NCBI RefSeq assembly: GCF_000419765.1
Contig: NZ_ATTQ01000004.1
Coordinates: 62,001-126,000 of the forward strand
Source of the DNA: Rhizobium mongolense USDA 1844
Lineage (GTDB): Bacteria > Pseudomonadota > Alphaproteobacteria > Rhizobiales > Rhizobiaceae
Length of the DNA: 64,000 nucleotides
Direction: 5' to 3'
The notes beneath the pieces are model-generated. The model saw only the letters and a program-made list of their open reading frames with translations. It made no database searches and had not been told where the DNA came from. Of the stretch, positions 46,178 through 55,104 are shown in pieces (the stretch's first letter is position 1; each line of letters begins with the position of its first letter). Position numbers and translations under genes: made by a program.

Positions 46178-46202
46178 AGGAAACCTCCGCAATCAATCAA
46201 CA

Positions 46203-46212
46203 GTTATATAAC
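46203..46212. promoter_or_regulatory. Palindromic operator candidate for MarR
   Basis: GTTATATAAC is a perfect 10-base palindrome, 26 bases before the marR start. Its place at the marR promoter fits autorepression. Confidence 0.45.
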
Positions 46213-46293
46213 GTGTTATGCAATTTTCGTCAATCGATACCGCGGCCGACCAATTTGACAAAATACCGATAATCCCCCATATCACCCACATTG

Positions 46294-46325
46294 ACCGCCT
46301 GCGCGATTTTCGCGCGGGCGGTTTT
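46294..46325 (+). terminator. Terminator-like hairpin upstream of the CDF gene
   Basis: ACCGCC-T-GCGCG pairs with CGCGC-G-GGCGGT (12 base pairs including one U-G wobble, five-base loop) and is followed by TTT. It lies on the plus strand 56 bases before the CDF start although no plus-strand gene precedes it, so it may end a short transcript or act as an attenuator. Confidence 0.5.
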
Positions 46326-46380
46326 GCGTTTGAATGGGCCAAATGCTGCAATTCATTCGCATCCGCACTGAGGCCGGCAG

Positions 46381-47304
46381 GTGATCGATATGGACGGACA
46401 AGGCAATCTCGCGGTTCAGCGGCTGGCGCTTTGGAGCATTCCGCTATCGCTCGGTGTCATGGGACTGAAGATGGCAGCGTGGTGGGTCACCGGCTCGGTC
46501 GCGCTGCTTTCGGACGGGCTCGAGTCGACCGTCAATGTCGTTGCCGCCTTCATTGCCTATTTCGTGATTCGCTACGCGCAGAAGCCGGCGGATCACGACC
46601 ATCCGTTCGGGCACCACAAGGCCGAGTATCTCTCGGCGGTGACCGAAGGCGCGCTCATCGTGGTCGCCGCGCTTTTGATCGTCAAGGAGGCGATCGGCCA
46701 TCTGGCGGCGCCGCGCATGCTTGACGCGCCTGCGCTCGGCCTCGCGATCAATTTCGCGGCGGGCGTGATCAACGCAGTCTGGGCGCAACTGCTGATCCGG
46801 ACTGGCCGGAAACACCGCTCGGCGGCGCTTTCCGCCGACGGCCAGCATATCATGTCGGACGTCGTGACCTCCGTCGGCGTGCTGATCGGCCTGTTTCTGG
46901 CAATCGCGACCGGCAATCCGATCTTCGATCCGGTGCTTGCGATCCTGGTCGCCGTCAACATCCTCTATCAGGGCTGGAAGGTGATCTCGCACTCGATCGG
47001 TGGGCTGATGGACCAGGCGGTGGAACCGGAGGAAGAGGAGGCGATCAAGCAGGCGATCGCCACGCATGCGGCGGGCTCGATCGGCGTTCACGACCTGAAG
47101 ACCCGCCGGGCGGGGTCTGTCACCTTCGTCGATTTTCATCTTGTGGTTCCGGCCACAATGCCGGTAAGGCAGGCGCACGATATCTGCGACTGCCTTGAAG
47201 ATGCCATCCGCGCGGTGCATCCGGGCGCCAGCATTGCCATTCACGTCGAGCCCGAGGGTGAAAGGGCCCATGGAATCCGCGTCAAAGTCGTAAAGGACGT
47301 CTAA
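46381..47304 (+). CDS. Cation diffusion facilitator (metal efflux)
   Basis: A 307-residue CDF transporter with six transmembrane helices in the first 210 residues and a C-terminal cytoplasmic metallochaperone-like domain. Metal-site features are [13 protein letters not shown] (helix II, Asp), [15 protein letters not shown] (loop after helix II), and [17 protein letters not shown] (helix V, His and Asp). It exports a divalent ion (Zn, Mn, Fe or Co) from the cytoplasm; the HxxxD-type helix V does not decide which. GTG 46381 or ATG 46390 could be the start. queF begins within its stop codon. Confidence 0.9.
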   Translation: MIDMDGQGNLAVQRLALWSIPLSLGVMGLKMAAWWVTGSVALLSDGLESTVNVVAAFIAYFVIRYAQKPADHDHPFGHHKAEYLSAVTEGALIVVAALLIVKEAIGHLAAPRMLDAPALGLAINFAAGVINAVWAQLLIRTGRKHRSAALSADGQHIMSDVVTSVGVLIGLFLAIATGNPIFDPVLAILVAVNILYQGWKVISHSIGGLMDQAVEPEEEEAIKQAIATHAAGSIGVHDLKTRRAGSVTFVDFHLVVPATMPVRQAHDICDCLEDAIRAVHPGASIAIHVEPEGERAHGIRVKVVKDV

Positions 47305-47768
47305 TGCCGAAAACCGATGTTTCCAGCCTGTCGATGCTGGGAAAAGAGACCGAAACAGCCAAGTCGCCGGAAGAGGCGGTGCTGGAGAAGGTGCCGTCGA
47401 ACCACGTGGGCACCGACTACGTGGTGCGCTTCACCGCGCCTGAATTCACCTCGCTCTGCCCGATGACCGGCCAGCCGGATTTCGCCCATATCGTTATCGA
47501 TTACATTCCGAACGAATGGCTGGTGGAGTCGAAGTCGCTGAAGCTCTTCCTGCATTCCTTCCGCAACCACGGCGCCTTCCATGAGGATTGCTCGATCTAT
47601 ATCGCCAAGCGGATCGTCGAACTGCTCAATCCGAAGTGGCTACGGATCGGCGCCTATTGGTATCCGCGCGGCGGCATTCCGATCGACGTCTTCTGGCAGA
47701 CAGGCAAGCCGCCCGAAGGCGTGTGGCTGCCCGACCAGGGTGTCGCGACCTATCGCGGCCGCGGCTGA
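47304..47768 (+). CDS. queF: NADPH-dependent 7-cyano-7-deazaguanine reductase
   Basis: A 154-residue unimodular QueF, reducing preQ0 to preQ1 in queuosine biosynthesis. Catalytic Cys in [16 protein letters not shown] and the QueF motif [20 protein letters not shown] are complete. Its ATG shares one base with the CDF stop (TAATG), so translation is coupled; the pairing with a metal transporter is curious but common in operons of this clade. Confidence 0.95.
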   Translation: MPKTDVSSLSMLGKETETAKSPEEAVLEKVPSNHVGTDYVVRFTAPEFTSLCPMTGQPDFAHIVIDYIPNEWLVESKSLKLFLHSFRNHGAFHEDCSIYIAKRIVELLNPKWLRIGAYWYPRGGIPIDVFWQTGKPPEGVWLPDQGVATYRGRG

Positions 47769-47784
47769 CGCTTAGGCCGATCGA

Positions 47785-48552
47785 TCAGACATCGAAACTG
47801 TCGTCGCCAGACTGATCGTCAGCGACGTCGTCATCATTGTTGTCGTCGCTGCTGTAGTCGGCCTGCCGGATGTCATTGTTATTGTTGTCATCGGCAACCT
47901 GAGGGTTCTGATCGCCATAGTAGTTGTTGATGACGGTCTCCTCGGCGGGGGCGCCGGCATTGCCGGAAGGGTTGCTGCCGGAAAAGGGCGAGCCCCAGCC
48001 GAGCGACGACATATGAGTGCCGAAGATGCCGCTCAGCGAATTGGCAAGCAGCATGCCGCCCGCCACGCCGGCGGCGGTGCCGAGCGCGCCGCGAAGGAAG
48101 CTGCCGCCAGCAGAAGGCGCGCCGGGTTGCGGGTCCCACGGGCCGCTCGGCTGCTGCCGCATCGGGCGGACGGGATCGTCGTAACCGCGATCCTGATGGA
48201 TGGTCTGACGCGGCGCATTGCCCCAGGGATCCGAGGTCGGTGCCGGTTGCTGCGCCTGGCCGGTGCCGAAGATCGAACTCAAAAAACCGCCACCCTGTTC
48301 GGCCTGGTGATGTTGGCTTTCGCCGGCCTCGAGCTGGCGGATGCGCTCTTCCAGTTCCTTGATGTGGTTGGCGGCCGCTTCAAGACCCTTTTCCTGAACG
48401 ATGACGGCCTGCGCCAGATAATAGGTCGTATAGGGCTGCTCGCGCACGCCCTGATCGATGAAGGCCTCCGCTTCGCGGTCGCGCGGTGTCGCGGCGGCGG
48501 TGCGGATCCTGTCGAAGAGGCCGGCCAGCAATTGGCGTTCTTCCGGTGACAT
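47785..48552 (-). CDS. DUF2076 family protein
   Basis: A 255-residue protein starting MSPEERQLLAGLFDRIR, the hallmark of DUF2076. A helical segment (ANHIKELEERIRQLE) is followed by a Gln/Pro-rich linker, a glycine/alanine-rich hydrophobic stretch (LRGALGTAAGVAGGMLLANSL) that may insert in a membrane, and a very acidic Asp/Asn-rich C-terminus (about 40 residues). The start at 48552 is set by the family N-terminus; 30 upstream residues are excluded. Function unknown. Converges with queF. Confidence 0.85.
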   Translation of the reverse strand: MSPEERQLLAGLFDRIRTAAATPRDREAEAFIDQGVREQPYTTYYLAQAVIVQEKGLEAAANHIKELEERIRQLEAGESQHHQAEQGGGFLSSIFGTGQAQQPAPTSDPWGNAPRQTIHQDRGYDDPVRPMRQQPSGPWDPQPGAPSAGGSFLRGALGTAAGVAGGMLLANSLSGIFGTHMSSLGWGSPFSGSNPSGNAGAPAEETVINNYYGDQNPQVADDNNNNDIRQADYSSDDNNDDDVADDQSGDDSFDV

Positions 48553-48657
48553 AGCTGTCTTCCTTGTGTCTTTCGTGCGGACATGGCCGCCTGAGGATGA
48601 GGTAGGAACCGATTTTGGCTTTTCAAAGCCGCGGCGCGTCACATTTCGGTAAGGCGG

Positions 48658-49368
48658 TCAGGACCGGACCCAGACGCGCAGCGGGCCGAGCGACGTAAAG
48701 CCGAGCTCCAGCGCATCACTCAAATCATCGCCGTGCTCGTAGCCGACGACCGGCATGCCGGGAAAGATCTCGGCCGCCTTCTGCAGCAGCCCGGCGCGGA
48801 TGACGCGCTCCGTCTTTTTGATGGCAAAGACATTCGAGTGGCCGACCACATTCGACTGGCGGTTGAGAATGCCGCCGCCGCAGAGCGCTTCGCTCTCGAA
48901 GGCGGCAAGAAAGGCGATATCCGCATCGCGCAGCAGCGGTTCAGCGAAGAGCGGCGGGTCGCCGGCGCCCCAGGCTCTTTCCCAAAGCTCGAGGTCAACC
49001 GCCGTTGTGATCCGCTTCCATGTCAGGGGCTGCTCTTTCGGCGCATGAATCCCAACCGCCTCGATGCCGATCCAATCGGCCTCGAACAAGATTTCGAAAC
49101 CGAAAGGAGTAAGGTTGAGCGCCGCGTAGCTGTCCTTGACGCCCCAGCCGCCTTTTCGCCAGCGGATCAGCACAGCTATCGCTTCCTCCTGCTCGCGCGC
49201 GCTATCAGCGCCCGTCAGCGTTATGACGTCCGGATAAAAGGGCGGCGTGCCCTGGCGGTGAAGCCAGAGGGTTGCGGAAAATTCGCCGGGCACGCCTTGC
49301 GCCTGACAGACGGCATTGCACCAGAGCGCATTGTTGCGGACAGCCGCGCGCAGCATTTCCGATGGCAT
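48658..49368 (-). CDS. Acetyltransferase-like protein (GNAT fold)
   Basis: A 236-residue protein; the ATG at 49368 has a strong GGAGGAG site, which decides against longer upstream frames. The N-terminal half contains [15 protein letters not shown] and [10 protein letters not shown], and the C-terminal half [59 protein letters not shown], which reads like the end of a GNAT fold. The acetyl-CoA loop is not clearly the canonical Q/RxxGxG/A, so enzymatic activity is uncertain. Divergent from the ClpP-like gene. Confidence 0.72.
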   Translation of the reverse strand: MPSEMLRAAVRNNALWCNAVCQAQGVPGEFSATLWLHRQGTPPFYPDVITLTGADSAREQEEAIAVLIRWRKGGWGVKDSYAALNLTPFGFEILFEADWIGIEAVGIHAPKEQPLTWKRITTAVDLELWERAWGAGDPPLFAEPLLRDADIAFLAAFESEALCGGGILNRQSNVVGHSNVFAIKKTERVIRAGLLQKAAEIFPGMPVVGYEHGDDLSDALELGFTSLGPLRVWVRS

Positions 49369-49530
49369 TTTCTCCTCCGCTTTCAAGCGCTCCGGCAGAA
49401 TGCGAGCATATCGCCGGTTTGTCATAAGAATATCTTCACCCGTTCCGTGGCTTGTCTTTTTCCCGCATTGTTTTACCCATTGAGTCGCACTATGTGCGAG
49501 GAACCCGATTTGGAAGTAAGAGAGGTTCGA

Positions 49531-50118
49531 ATGAACGACGAAGAACAAGACGACGACAAGACGAAGGAGCTGCCGCTCGGCAAGGAAACGGAGGCGAATC
49601 TTTTCAAGTCGCGTTCGATCTTCATCTACGGGCCGATCAACCAGGAAATCGCCCAGAAGGTCTGCTCGCAGCTCGTGGCGCTTGCTGCAGCCAGCGACGA
49701 GGACATCCGTATCTATGTCAGTTCGCCTGGTGGTCACGTCGAATCCGGCGATTCGATCCATGACATGGTCAAATTCATCAAGCCCAAGGTCTGGATGATC
49801 GGCACCGGCTGGGTCGCCTCGGCCGGCGCGCTGATTTACGTCGCGGTACCGAAGGAGCGGCGTCTTTGCCTGCCGAACACGCGCTTCCTGCTGCACCAGC
49901 CGTCCGGCGGCACGCGCGGCATGGCCTCCGACATCGAGATCCAGGCACGCGAAATCATCAAGATGAACGAGCGTCTGAACAAGATCATGGCGACCGCCAC
50001 TGGCCAGTCGATCGAGAAGATCGCCGCCGACACTGACCGCGACTACTGGCTTTCGGCTGAAGAAGCCAAGGCTTACGGCCTGGTTTCGCGAATCGTAACG
50101 TCGCAGAGCGAGATTTGA
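49531..50118 (+). CDS. ClpP-family serine protease
   Basis: A 195-residue ClpP-type peptidase. The catalytic triad is intact: Ser in [11 protein letters not shown], His in [12 protein letters not shown], Asp in [19 protein letters not shown]. The N-terminus is acidic ([20 protein letters not shown]) rather than a standard ClpP propeptide, and the Ser loop lacks the usual GQAASM spelling, so it is a divergent paralogue. The start at 49531 has AGAGAGG upstream; ATG 49492 is less likely. No clpX or clpA is adjacent, so its ATPase partner is unknown. Confidence 0.88.
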   Translation: MNDEEQDDDKTKELPLGKETEANLFKSRSIFIYGPINQEIAQKVCSQLVALAAASDEDIRIYVSSPGGHVESGDSIHDMVKFIKPKVWMIGTGWVASAGALIYVAVPKERRLCLPNTRFLLHQPSGGTRGMASDIEIQAREIIKMNERLNKIMATATGQSIEKIAADTDRDYWLSAEEAKAYGLVSRIVTSQSEI

Positions 50119-50122
50119 TTTC

Positions 50123-50171
50123 ACTTCGCCCCGGTGGGGAGAAGGCGGGCTGAAGGCTCGAATGAGGGGGC
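50123..50171 (+). repeat. Intergenic palindromic repeat, copy 3
   Basis: CTTCGCCCC and GGGGAGAAG surround a three-base loop (50124-50144), followed by GCGGGCTGAAGGCTCGAATG. It has the same design as the copies at 4281 and 26362. It follows the ClpP-like stop directly. The rest of the gap to benE shows no gene. Confidence 0.6.
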
Positions 50172-50383
50172 GGCGCGGCAAGCGTTGCCCCTTTTTTCTT
50201 GGTAGCAGCGAGTGTTTGCAACAAATCTCAAGGATCGATCGCCCCGCTACACCGGCTCCCACATCTCCCCTGACGAGCATCGTCTCCCTGAGGAGACGAG
50301 GGAACCATAAGGCGGGCATCTGGACTTGCGCGACTCCATTCGATGGGGCTCCATGGACCTTTTCCAGTCATCCGAGACCCGCC

Positions 50384-51568
50384 ATGCTCAAAGACTTTTC
50401 CGTCCAGGCCCTGTTCATGGGCGTCCTCACAGCCTTTGTCGGCTTTGCCAGTTCCTTTGCCGTCGTGCTGCAAGGATTGCAGGCAGTGGGCGCGACGGAC
50501 GGGCAGGCGGCTTCGGGGCTTATGGCGCTGTCGATCTCGATGGGCATCTGCGGCATCGTGCTGAGCGCGGTAACACGGCTTCCGGTCAGTATTGCCTGGT
50601 CGACGCCGGGTGCAGCACTTCTTGCGAGCACCGGGGCGATCGAGGGTGGGTTCAATGCCGCCGTCGGTGCCTTTCTGATCTGCGCGGTGCTGATCGTCGT
50701 CGCCGGCCTCTTCAAGCCGCTTGGCCGCGCGGTCGCTGCGATTCCGGCGCCGCTTGCCAATGCCATGCTTGCCGGCGTGCTGCTCGGCCTCTGCTTCGCC
50801 CCGGTGAAGGCGATCGCCTTCAATCCGCTGCTGGGGCTGCCCATCATTCTCGCCTGGATCGTCGTCGGCGCCTTCAGGCGGCTCTGGGCTGTGCCTGCCG
50901 CCCTCGGCGCCTTCGCGCTGGTGCTGACATTCGGCATCGACATTCCGCACGGGGCGCTGGCCTCGATCGGGCAGTTTCTGGTGCCGACAATCGAGATCGT
51001 CCGTCCGGTGTTCAATCTCGCGGGCCTCGTTTCGGTCGCGCTTCCGCTCTTCATCGTCACCATGGCATCGCAGAACATTCCGGGCATCGCGGTGCTGAAG
51101 GTCAATCTTTATGATCCGAAGCCGGGGCCGCTCTTTGCCGTCACCGGCTTCTTTTCGGTTCTTTGCGCGCCCTTCGGCGGCCATGCCGTCAATCTGGCGG
51201 CGATCACGGCGGCGATGTGTGCGGGGCAGGACGCGCATGCAGATCCGAAGCGACGCTATTGGGCGGCGCTGATCTCCGGCGCCGGCTATGTGGTGTTCGG
51301 CCTGCTTGCCGGTGCCGTGACAGCCTTTGTGGCTTTGGCGCCGCCGATCCTGATTCAGGCGGTCGCAGGGCTGGCCCTCGTCGGCGCCTTCTCCGGATCG
51401 GCGATGGCCGCCTTCCAGGCGCCGGAATCGCGCGAGGCTGCGGCGATCACCTTTCTGGTGACGGCATCCGGCGTTTCCTTCGCCGGCATTTCCGGAGCGT
51501 TCTGGGGGCTCGTCGCCGGCGGGCTGATGCTGGCACTGTCGCGTTTCGTGCAGGCGGCAAGAAAATAG
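50384..51568 (+). CDS. benE: BenE family benzoate transporter
   Basis: A 394-residue membrane protein with about 11-12 helices. The start MLKDFSVQALFMGVLTAFVGFASSFAVVLQGL and the conserved GVLLGLCFAPVKAI and FVTMASQNIPGIAVLK-like stretch (LFIVTMASQNIPGIAVL) place it in BenE, proposed benzoate:proton symporters. The frame is open further upstream, but the added residues cross the repeat region, so the ATG at 50384 is used. There are no aromatic-degradation genes around it. Confidence 0.9.
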   Translation: MLKDFSVQALFMGVLTAFVGFASSFAVVLQGLQAVGATDGQAASGLMALSISMGICGIVLSAVTRLPVSIAWSTPGAALLASTGAIEGGFNAAVGAFLICAVLIVVAGLFKPLGRAVAAIPAPLANAMLAGVLLGLCFAPVKAIAFNPLLGLPIILAWIVVGAFRRLWAVPAALGAFALVLTFGIDIPHGALASIGQFLVPTIEIVRPVFNLAGLVSVALPLFIVTMASQNIPGIAVLKVNLYDPKPGPLFAVTGFFSVLCAPFGGHAVNLAAITAAMCAGQDAHADPKRRYWAALISGAGYVVFGLLAGAVTAFVALAPPILIQAVAGLALVGAFSGSAMAAFQAPESREAAAITFLVTASGVSFAGISGAFWGLVAGGLMLALSRFVQAARK

Positions 51569-51612
51569 GCGGGGGGTTGCCGTTTTTTTGTTCGGCAGCT
51601 ATAAGTGCGGGC

Positions 51613-51738
51613 ATGAATACCACTGGCGCAAAGATTTCCGACACCATTGTCCGCGGCCGCGTTGCCCTGCGTGACAACACGCGCGCCCTGACGTCGCTTC
51701 TTCTTCTCGGCCTTACTCGCGGTTGCCGGGTCCTTTGA
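51613..51738 (+). CDS. leuL: leu leader peptide
   Basis: A 41-codon leader, MNTTGAKISDTIVRGRVALR and on to TSLLLLGLTRG. The last 16 codons include seven Leu codons (LTSLLLLGL and the final residue), the mark of a leucine attenuator. Its stop overlaps the 5' arm of a hairpin that lies before leuA. Relatives of this leader stand ahead of leuA in other Rhizobiales. Confidence 0.82.
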   Translation: MNTTGAKISDTIVRGRVALRDNTRALTSLLLLGLTRGCRVL

Positions 51739-51793
51739 GGAGCGCCCGGCGGCCGAAAGCCCGCTGGCCCTATCGCTCCTCGCGACGAATTTT
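51737..51793 (+). terminator. leuA attenuator hairpin
   Basis: GAGGAGCG (51737-51744) pairs perfectly with CGCTCCTC (51774-51781), enclosing a GC-rich inner stem (GGC...GCC around CGAAA). TTTT follows at 51790. Together with leuL it forms a leucine-responsive attenuator. Confidence 0.7.
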
Positions 51794-51893
51794 CTGAATT
51801 CAAACATAGACCAACAAGGTCCGCATTTGCTGTCGCCAACCCCGCCATGATGGGCTAAGACGCGGGCAAATTGCCGGGACGAGGAAGAAGATA

Positions 51894-53606
51894 ATGGACG
51901 CGACGACGCAAAATCCCGCAAAAGGCATGCAATCCGCAGGCGTGAAATACCGCCCGTACCCGCAGGTGAACATTCCCGACCGCACCTGGCCCACGAAGAC
52001 GATCAGCAAGGCGCCGGTCTGGTGCTCTGTCGACCTTCGCGACGGCAATCAGGCGCTGGTGGACCCGATGGGCCATGACCGCAAGGCTCGCATGTTCCAG
52101 CTGCTGCTCGACATGGGCTTCAAGGAAATCGAAATCGGCTTTCCTTCCGCCTCGCAAACGGACTTCGACTTTGCGCGCTGGTGCATCGAGGAAGGAAATG
52201 TGGCGGACGACGTTTCGCTGCAGGTCCTGGTTCAGTGCCGCCCTGAGCTGATTACCCGTACCTTCGAGGCGCTGCAGGGTGCCAACAAGCCGATCGTGCA
52301 TTTCTACAACTCGACGAGTGAGCTGCAGCGCCGCGTTGTTTTTGCCAAGGACGTGCCGGGTATCAAGCAGATCGCCGTCGATGCTGCGAAGATGATCACC
52401 GACATGGCGTCGAAAGCCGGCGGCTACCGCTTCGAATACTCGCCGGAAAGCTTCACCGGTACCGAGCTCGAAGTGGCGCTGGAAATCTGCAATGCCGTCA
52501 TCGACGTGATGAAGCCGACGGCGGACAACAAGCTGATCATCAACCTGCCGTCCACCGTCGAGATGGCGACGCCGAACGTCTATGCCGACCAGATCGAATG
52601 GATGTGCCGCAATCTCGACAATCGCGAGAACCTGATCGTCTCGCTGCATCCGCACAACGACCGCGGCACCGGTATTGCGGCAGCTGAGCTTGGTCTTCTG
52701 GCAGGCGCCGACCGTGTCGAGGGCACGCTCTTCGGCAACGGCGAGCGCACGGGCAACGTCGATGTCGTGACGATGGCGCTCAACATGTTCACACAGGGCG
52801 TCGATCCGGAAATCGACTGCTCCCATATCGAGCGCATCAAGAGCGTCTTCGAATATTCGAACCAGATGAAGATCGGCGAGCGCCACCCTTATGTCGGCGA
52901 ACTGGTCTATACAGCCTTTTCCGGCTCGCATCAGGATGCGATCAACAAGGGTATGAAGGCGATCAAGGTCGCCAACCATCCGGTGTGGGAAGTGCCCTAT
53001 CTGCCGATCGACCCGCAGGATGTCGGCCGCTCCTACGAGGCGATCATCCGCATCAACTCGCAGTCCGGCAAGGGCGGCATCGCCTATATCCTGCAGCAGG
53101 ACTACGGGCTCAATCTGCCGCGTAATCTCCAGGTCGAGTTCCGCGAGGACATCCAGCGCATCACCGACGAGGAAGGCAAGGAACTGCCGTCGCGCCGCAT
53201 CTACGACCGCTTCATCGAGCGCTACGTGACGCAGCCCGAGGGCCGCATCAAGTTCGTCGATCATCACACCTTCGCCGATCCAGAGCGCAAGGGCGTGCGT
53301 GTCGTCGCCGCGGAGATTATCGACAATGGCGAGACGAAGCGTATCGAAGGCCGCGGCAACGGCCCCATCGACGGCTTCATCAACGCTCTCTCGCACTATC
53401 TCGGCATCGAGATGTCGGTCGAAGACTACTCCGAGCACTCCCTGCAGCACGGCTCGAATGCGGCGGCCATCTCCTACGTCGAGACCGCCTATCCCGGCGG
53501 CAAACTCTTCGGTGCCGGCATTAGCACCAATATCGTCGGCGCCTCGCTCGAAGCGATCGTCTCGGCGGCCAACCGCGTGCTGGATGTGAGAGCCGGGAAG
53601 AACTGA
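51894..53606 (+). CDS. leuA: 2-isopropylmalate synthase
   Basis: A 570-residue enzyme that condenses acetyl-CoA with 2-ketoisovalerate, the first committed step of leucine synthesis. It belongs to the long (LeuA2/fungal-like) class: WCSVDLRDGNQALVDPM holds the catalytic Arg and metal Asp, SLHPHNDRGTG the metal histidines, GNGERTGNVD the family signature. The C-terminal regulatory domain (about 430-570) should bind leucine for feedback inhibition. An AGGAAGA site precedes the ATG. Expression is governed by the leucine attenuator. Confidence 0.96.
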   Translation: MDATTQNPAKGMQSAGVKYRPYPQVNIPDRTWPTKTISKAPVWCSVDLRDGNQALVDPMGHDRKARMFQLLLDMGFKEIEIGFPSASQTDFDFARWCIEEGNVADDVSLQVLVQCRPELITRTFEALQGANKPIVHFYNSTSELQRRVVFAKDVPGIKQIAVDAAKMITDMASKAGGYRFEYSPESFTGTELEVALEICNAVIDVMKPTADNKLIINLPSTVEMATPNVYADQIEWMCRNLDNRENLIVSLHPHNDRGTGIAAAELGLLAGADRVEGTLFGNGERTGNVDVVTMALNMFTQGVDPEIDCSHIERIKSVFEYSNQMKIGERHPYVGELVYTAFSGSHQDAINKGMKAIKVANHPVWEVPYLPIDPQDVGRSYEAIIRINSQSGKGGIAYILQQDYGLNLPRNLQVEFREDIQRITDEEGKELPSRRIYDRFIERYVTQPEGRIKFVDHHTFADPERKGVRVVAAEIIDNGETKRIEGRGNGPIDGFINALSHYLGIEMSVEDYSEHSLQHGSNAAAISYVETAYPGGKLFGAGISTNIVGASLEAIVSAANRVLDVRAGKN

Positions 53607-53614
53607 TCGAGATT

Positions 53615-53639
53615 GCGCAGCCGGCGCCGCCGGCTGCGC
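53615..53639. terminator. Bidirectional terminator after leuA
   Basis: GCGCAGCCGGC and GCCGGCTGCGC form a perfect 11-base-pair stem with a three-base loop, followed on the plus strand by GTTTCG. It sits between the converging leuA and HxlR genes. Confidence 0.75.
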
Positions 53640-53649
53640 GTTTCGCCCC

Positions 53650-54036
53650 TCAGGCGGCGAAAGATGCCTTGCGCGGGCGGACGATGCAGTCGGCAATGTC
53701 GGCGATTTCATTCTGCGCCTCGGCGTGGCGCTGGCCCCATTGGCAGAGCGCCAGCAGCACCGGCTCAAGCCCGAGCCCGAGCTCGGTTGCGGTATATTCG
53801 ACGCGCGCGGGAACTTCGGCAAACACCTCGCGCCTTACCAGTCCATGTTCCTCCATTTCGCGTAGCTGCTGGATCAGCACCTTCTGCGTGATCTCCGGCA
53901 TCATGCGTTTCAGCTCCGAGAGGCGCTTCGGGCCACAGAAAACGTAGTAGAGAATAACCGGTTTCCAGCGCCCGGCGATCACCTTTAGGGCGCGTTCGAC
54001 CGGCAATTTGGGTAGTCTTTTGATGGGCTCAGCCAT
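53650..54036 (-). CDS. HxlR-family regulator
   Basis: A 128-residue winged-helix regulator. VERALKVIAGRWKPVILYYVFCGPKRLSELKRMMPEITQKVLIQQLREMEEHGLV is the HxlR DNA-binding region; the cysteines at FCGP and LCQWG could sense electrophiles or redox state, as in some HxlR members. The ATG at 54036 is preferred to a frame reaching 54159 that runs into the divergent gene. It is divergent from a quinone oxidoreductase, so regulation of that gene is likely. Confidence 0.88.
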   Translation of the reverse strand: MAEPIKRLPKLPVERALKVIAGRWKPVILYYVFCGPKRLSELKRMMPEITQKVLIQQLREMEEHGLVRREVFAEVPARVEYTATELGLGLEPVLLALCQWGQRHAEAQNEIADIADCIVRPRKASFAA

Positions 54037-54135
54037 GGTCACTTCCTGGTGGGTATGGCACGAAAGAGTGTGTATTCCCGCCCCGGAGCTTACTGATAAA
54101 GCGCTGCTCACGCCATTCAAACGTGAGGTCTGCCC

Positions 54136-55101
54136 ATGAAAGCCGTCCGCTACGACCATTTCGGTCCCCCTGAGGTTCTCAAGGTCGTCGCGCTACCGAA
54201 ACCGGTGCCGCGCGAAGGGGAGGTGCTCGTTCGCGTCCGTACTGCAGGCGTCAATTACTTCGAAGTGCTGATGCGCGCCAACCGGTATGCGGTGACGCCG
54301 GAATTGCCGATGATCCCGGGTGTTGAAGTCGCGGGTGTTGTCGAGGCGGTAGGCGAGGGAGCTGATCCCGCTGCCATCGGTGCGCGCGTTGCCGTTCCGC
54401 TTTTCGTGCTCGGCCGCGGTGAGGGCTATGCGGAGTACGTCGCCGTGCCGCGTGCGTCGGTGATCTTGATCCCTGACGCAGTGTCCTTCGAGGCGGCGGT
54501 TGCGCTGATGGTGCAGGGGCTGACGGCGCTGCACATGGTGCGGCAGGTGCCGCCACGGGACAAAACCGTTCTTGTCCACGCGGCAGCCGGGGGCGTTGGC
54601 TCGCTGCTGGTGCAATTGGCGAAGCGTGAGGGCGCCGGATCGGTCATCGCGACGGCAAGCAGCGAGAAGAAGAGGTCGCTGGCCCGCACGCTCGGGGCGG
54701 ATGCGGCGATCGACTATACATCCGAGGGCTGGCAGGAGACCCTCCGTGACAATGCGCCCGTCGATCTGATCTACGATACGATCGGTGGCGAGGTGACACG
54801 TGCCTCCCTTGCAGCGCTTGCTCCGGGCGGAGAGCTTGTCTTTGCTGCACTGGGCCGCTTTCGGCTTGAGGTTGCCGACCTGAATTCCATGTTCGAGAAA
54901 AACCAGACGCTCAAGGGATTTGCACTGCTGCCTCTGTTATCTGAAACGCTGGCGGACGATCTCTCCGCGCTGTTTTCGCTTGCCGTCTCCGGCGCGCTGT
55001 TCATCGCGGAAGGCGCGAGTTTTCCGCTCGACAAGGCTGCCGATGCGCATCGCGCCATCGAAAGCCGAGGCGTCAGCGGCAAGGTCGTGCTGGTCCCGTA
55101 A
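54136..55101 (+). CDS. NADPH:quinone reductase / zinc-independent MDR oxidoreductase
   Basis: A 321-residue member of the medium-chain dehydrogenase superfamily, quinone oxidoreductase (QOR) subgroup. It has the start MKAVRYDHFGPPEVLKVV, the substrate domain VNYFEVLMRANRY, the Rossmann NADPH motif HAAAGGVGSLLVQLAK and no structural zinc cysteine cluster. It would reduce quinones or reactive enones. The divergent HxlR regulator may respond to such compounds, a common pairing. Confidence 0.9.
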   Translation: MKAVRYDHFGPPEVLKVVALPKPVPREGEVLVRVRTAGVNYFEVLMRANRYAVTPELPMIPGVEVAGVVEAVGEGADPAAIGARVAVPLFVLGRGEGYAEYVAVPRASVILIPDAVSFEAAVALMVQGLTALHMVRQVPPRDKTVLVHAAAGGVGSLLVQLAKREGAGSVIATASSEKKRSLARTLGADAAIDYTSEGWQETLRDNAPVDLIYDTIGGEVTRASLAALAPGGELVFAALGRFRLEVADLNSMFEKNQTLKGFALLPLLSETLADDLSALFSLAVSGALFIAEGASFPLDKAADAHRAIESRGVSGKVVLVP

Positions 55102-55104
55102 GGC

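Noticed and set aside
51855-53822. 655-codon minus-strand frame across leuA
   Set aside because: Shadow of leuA; no motif, no ribosome site.
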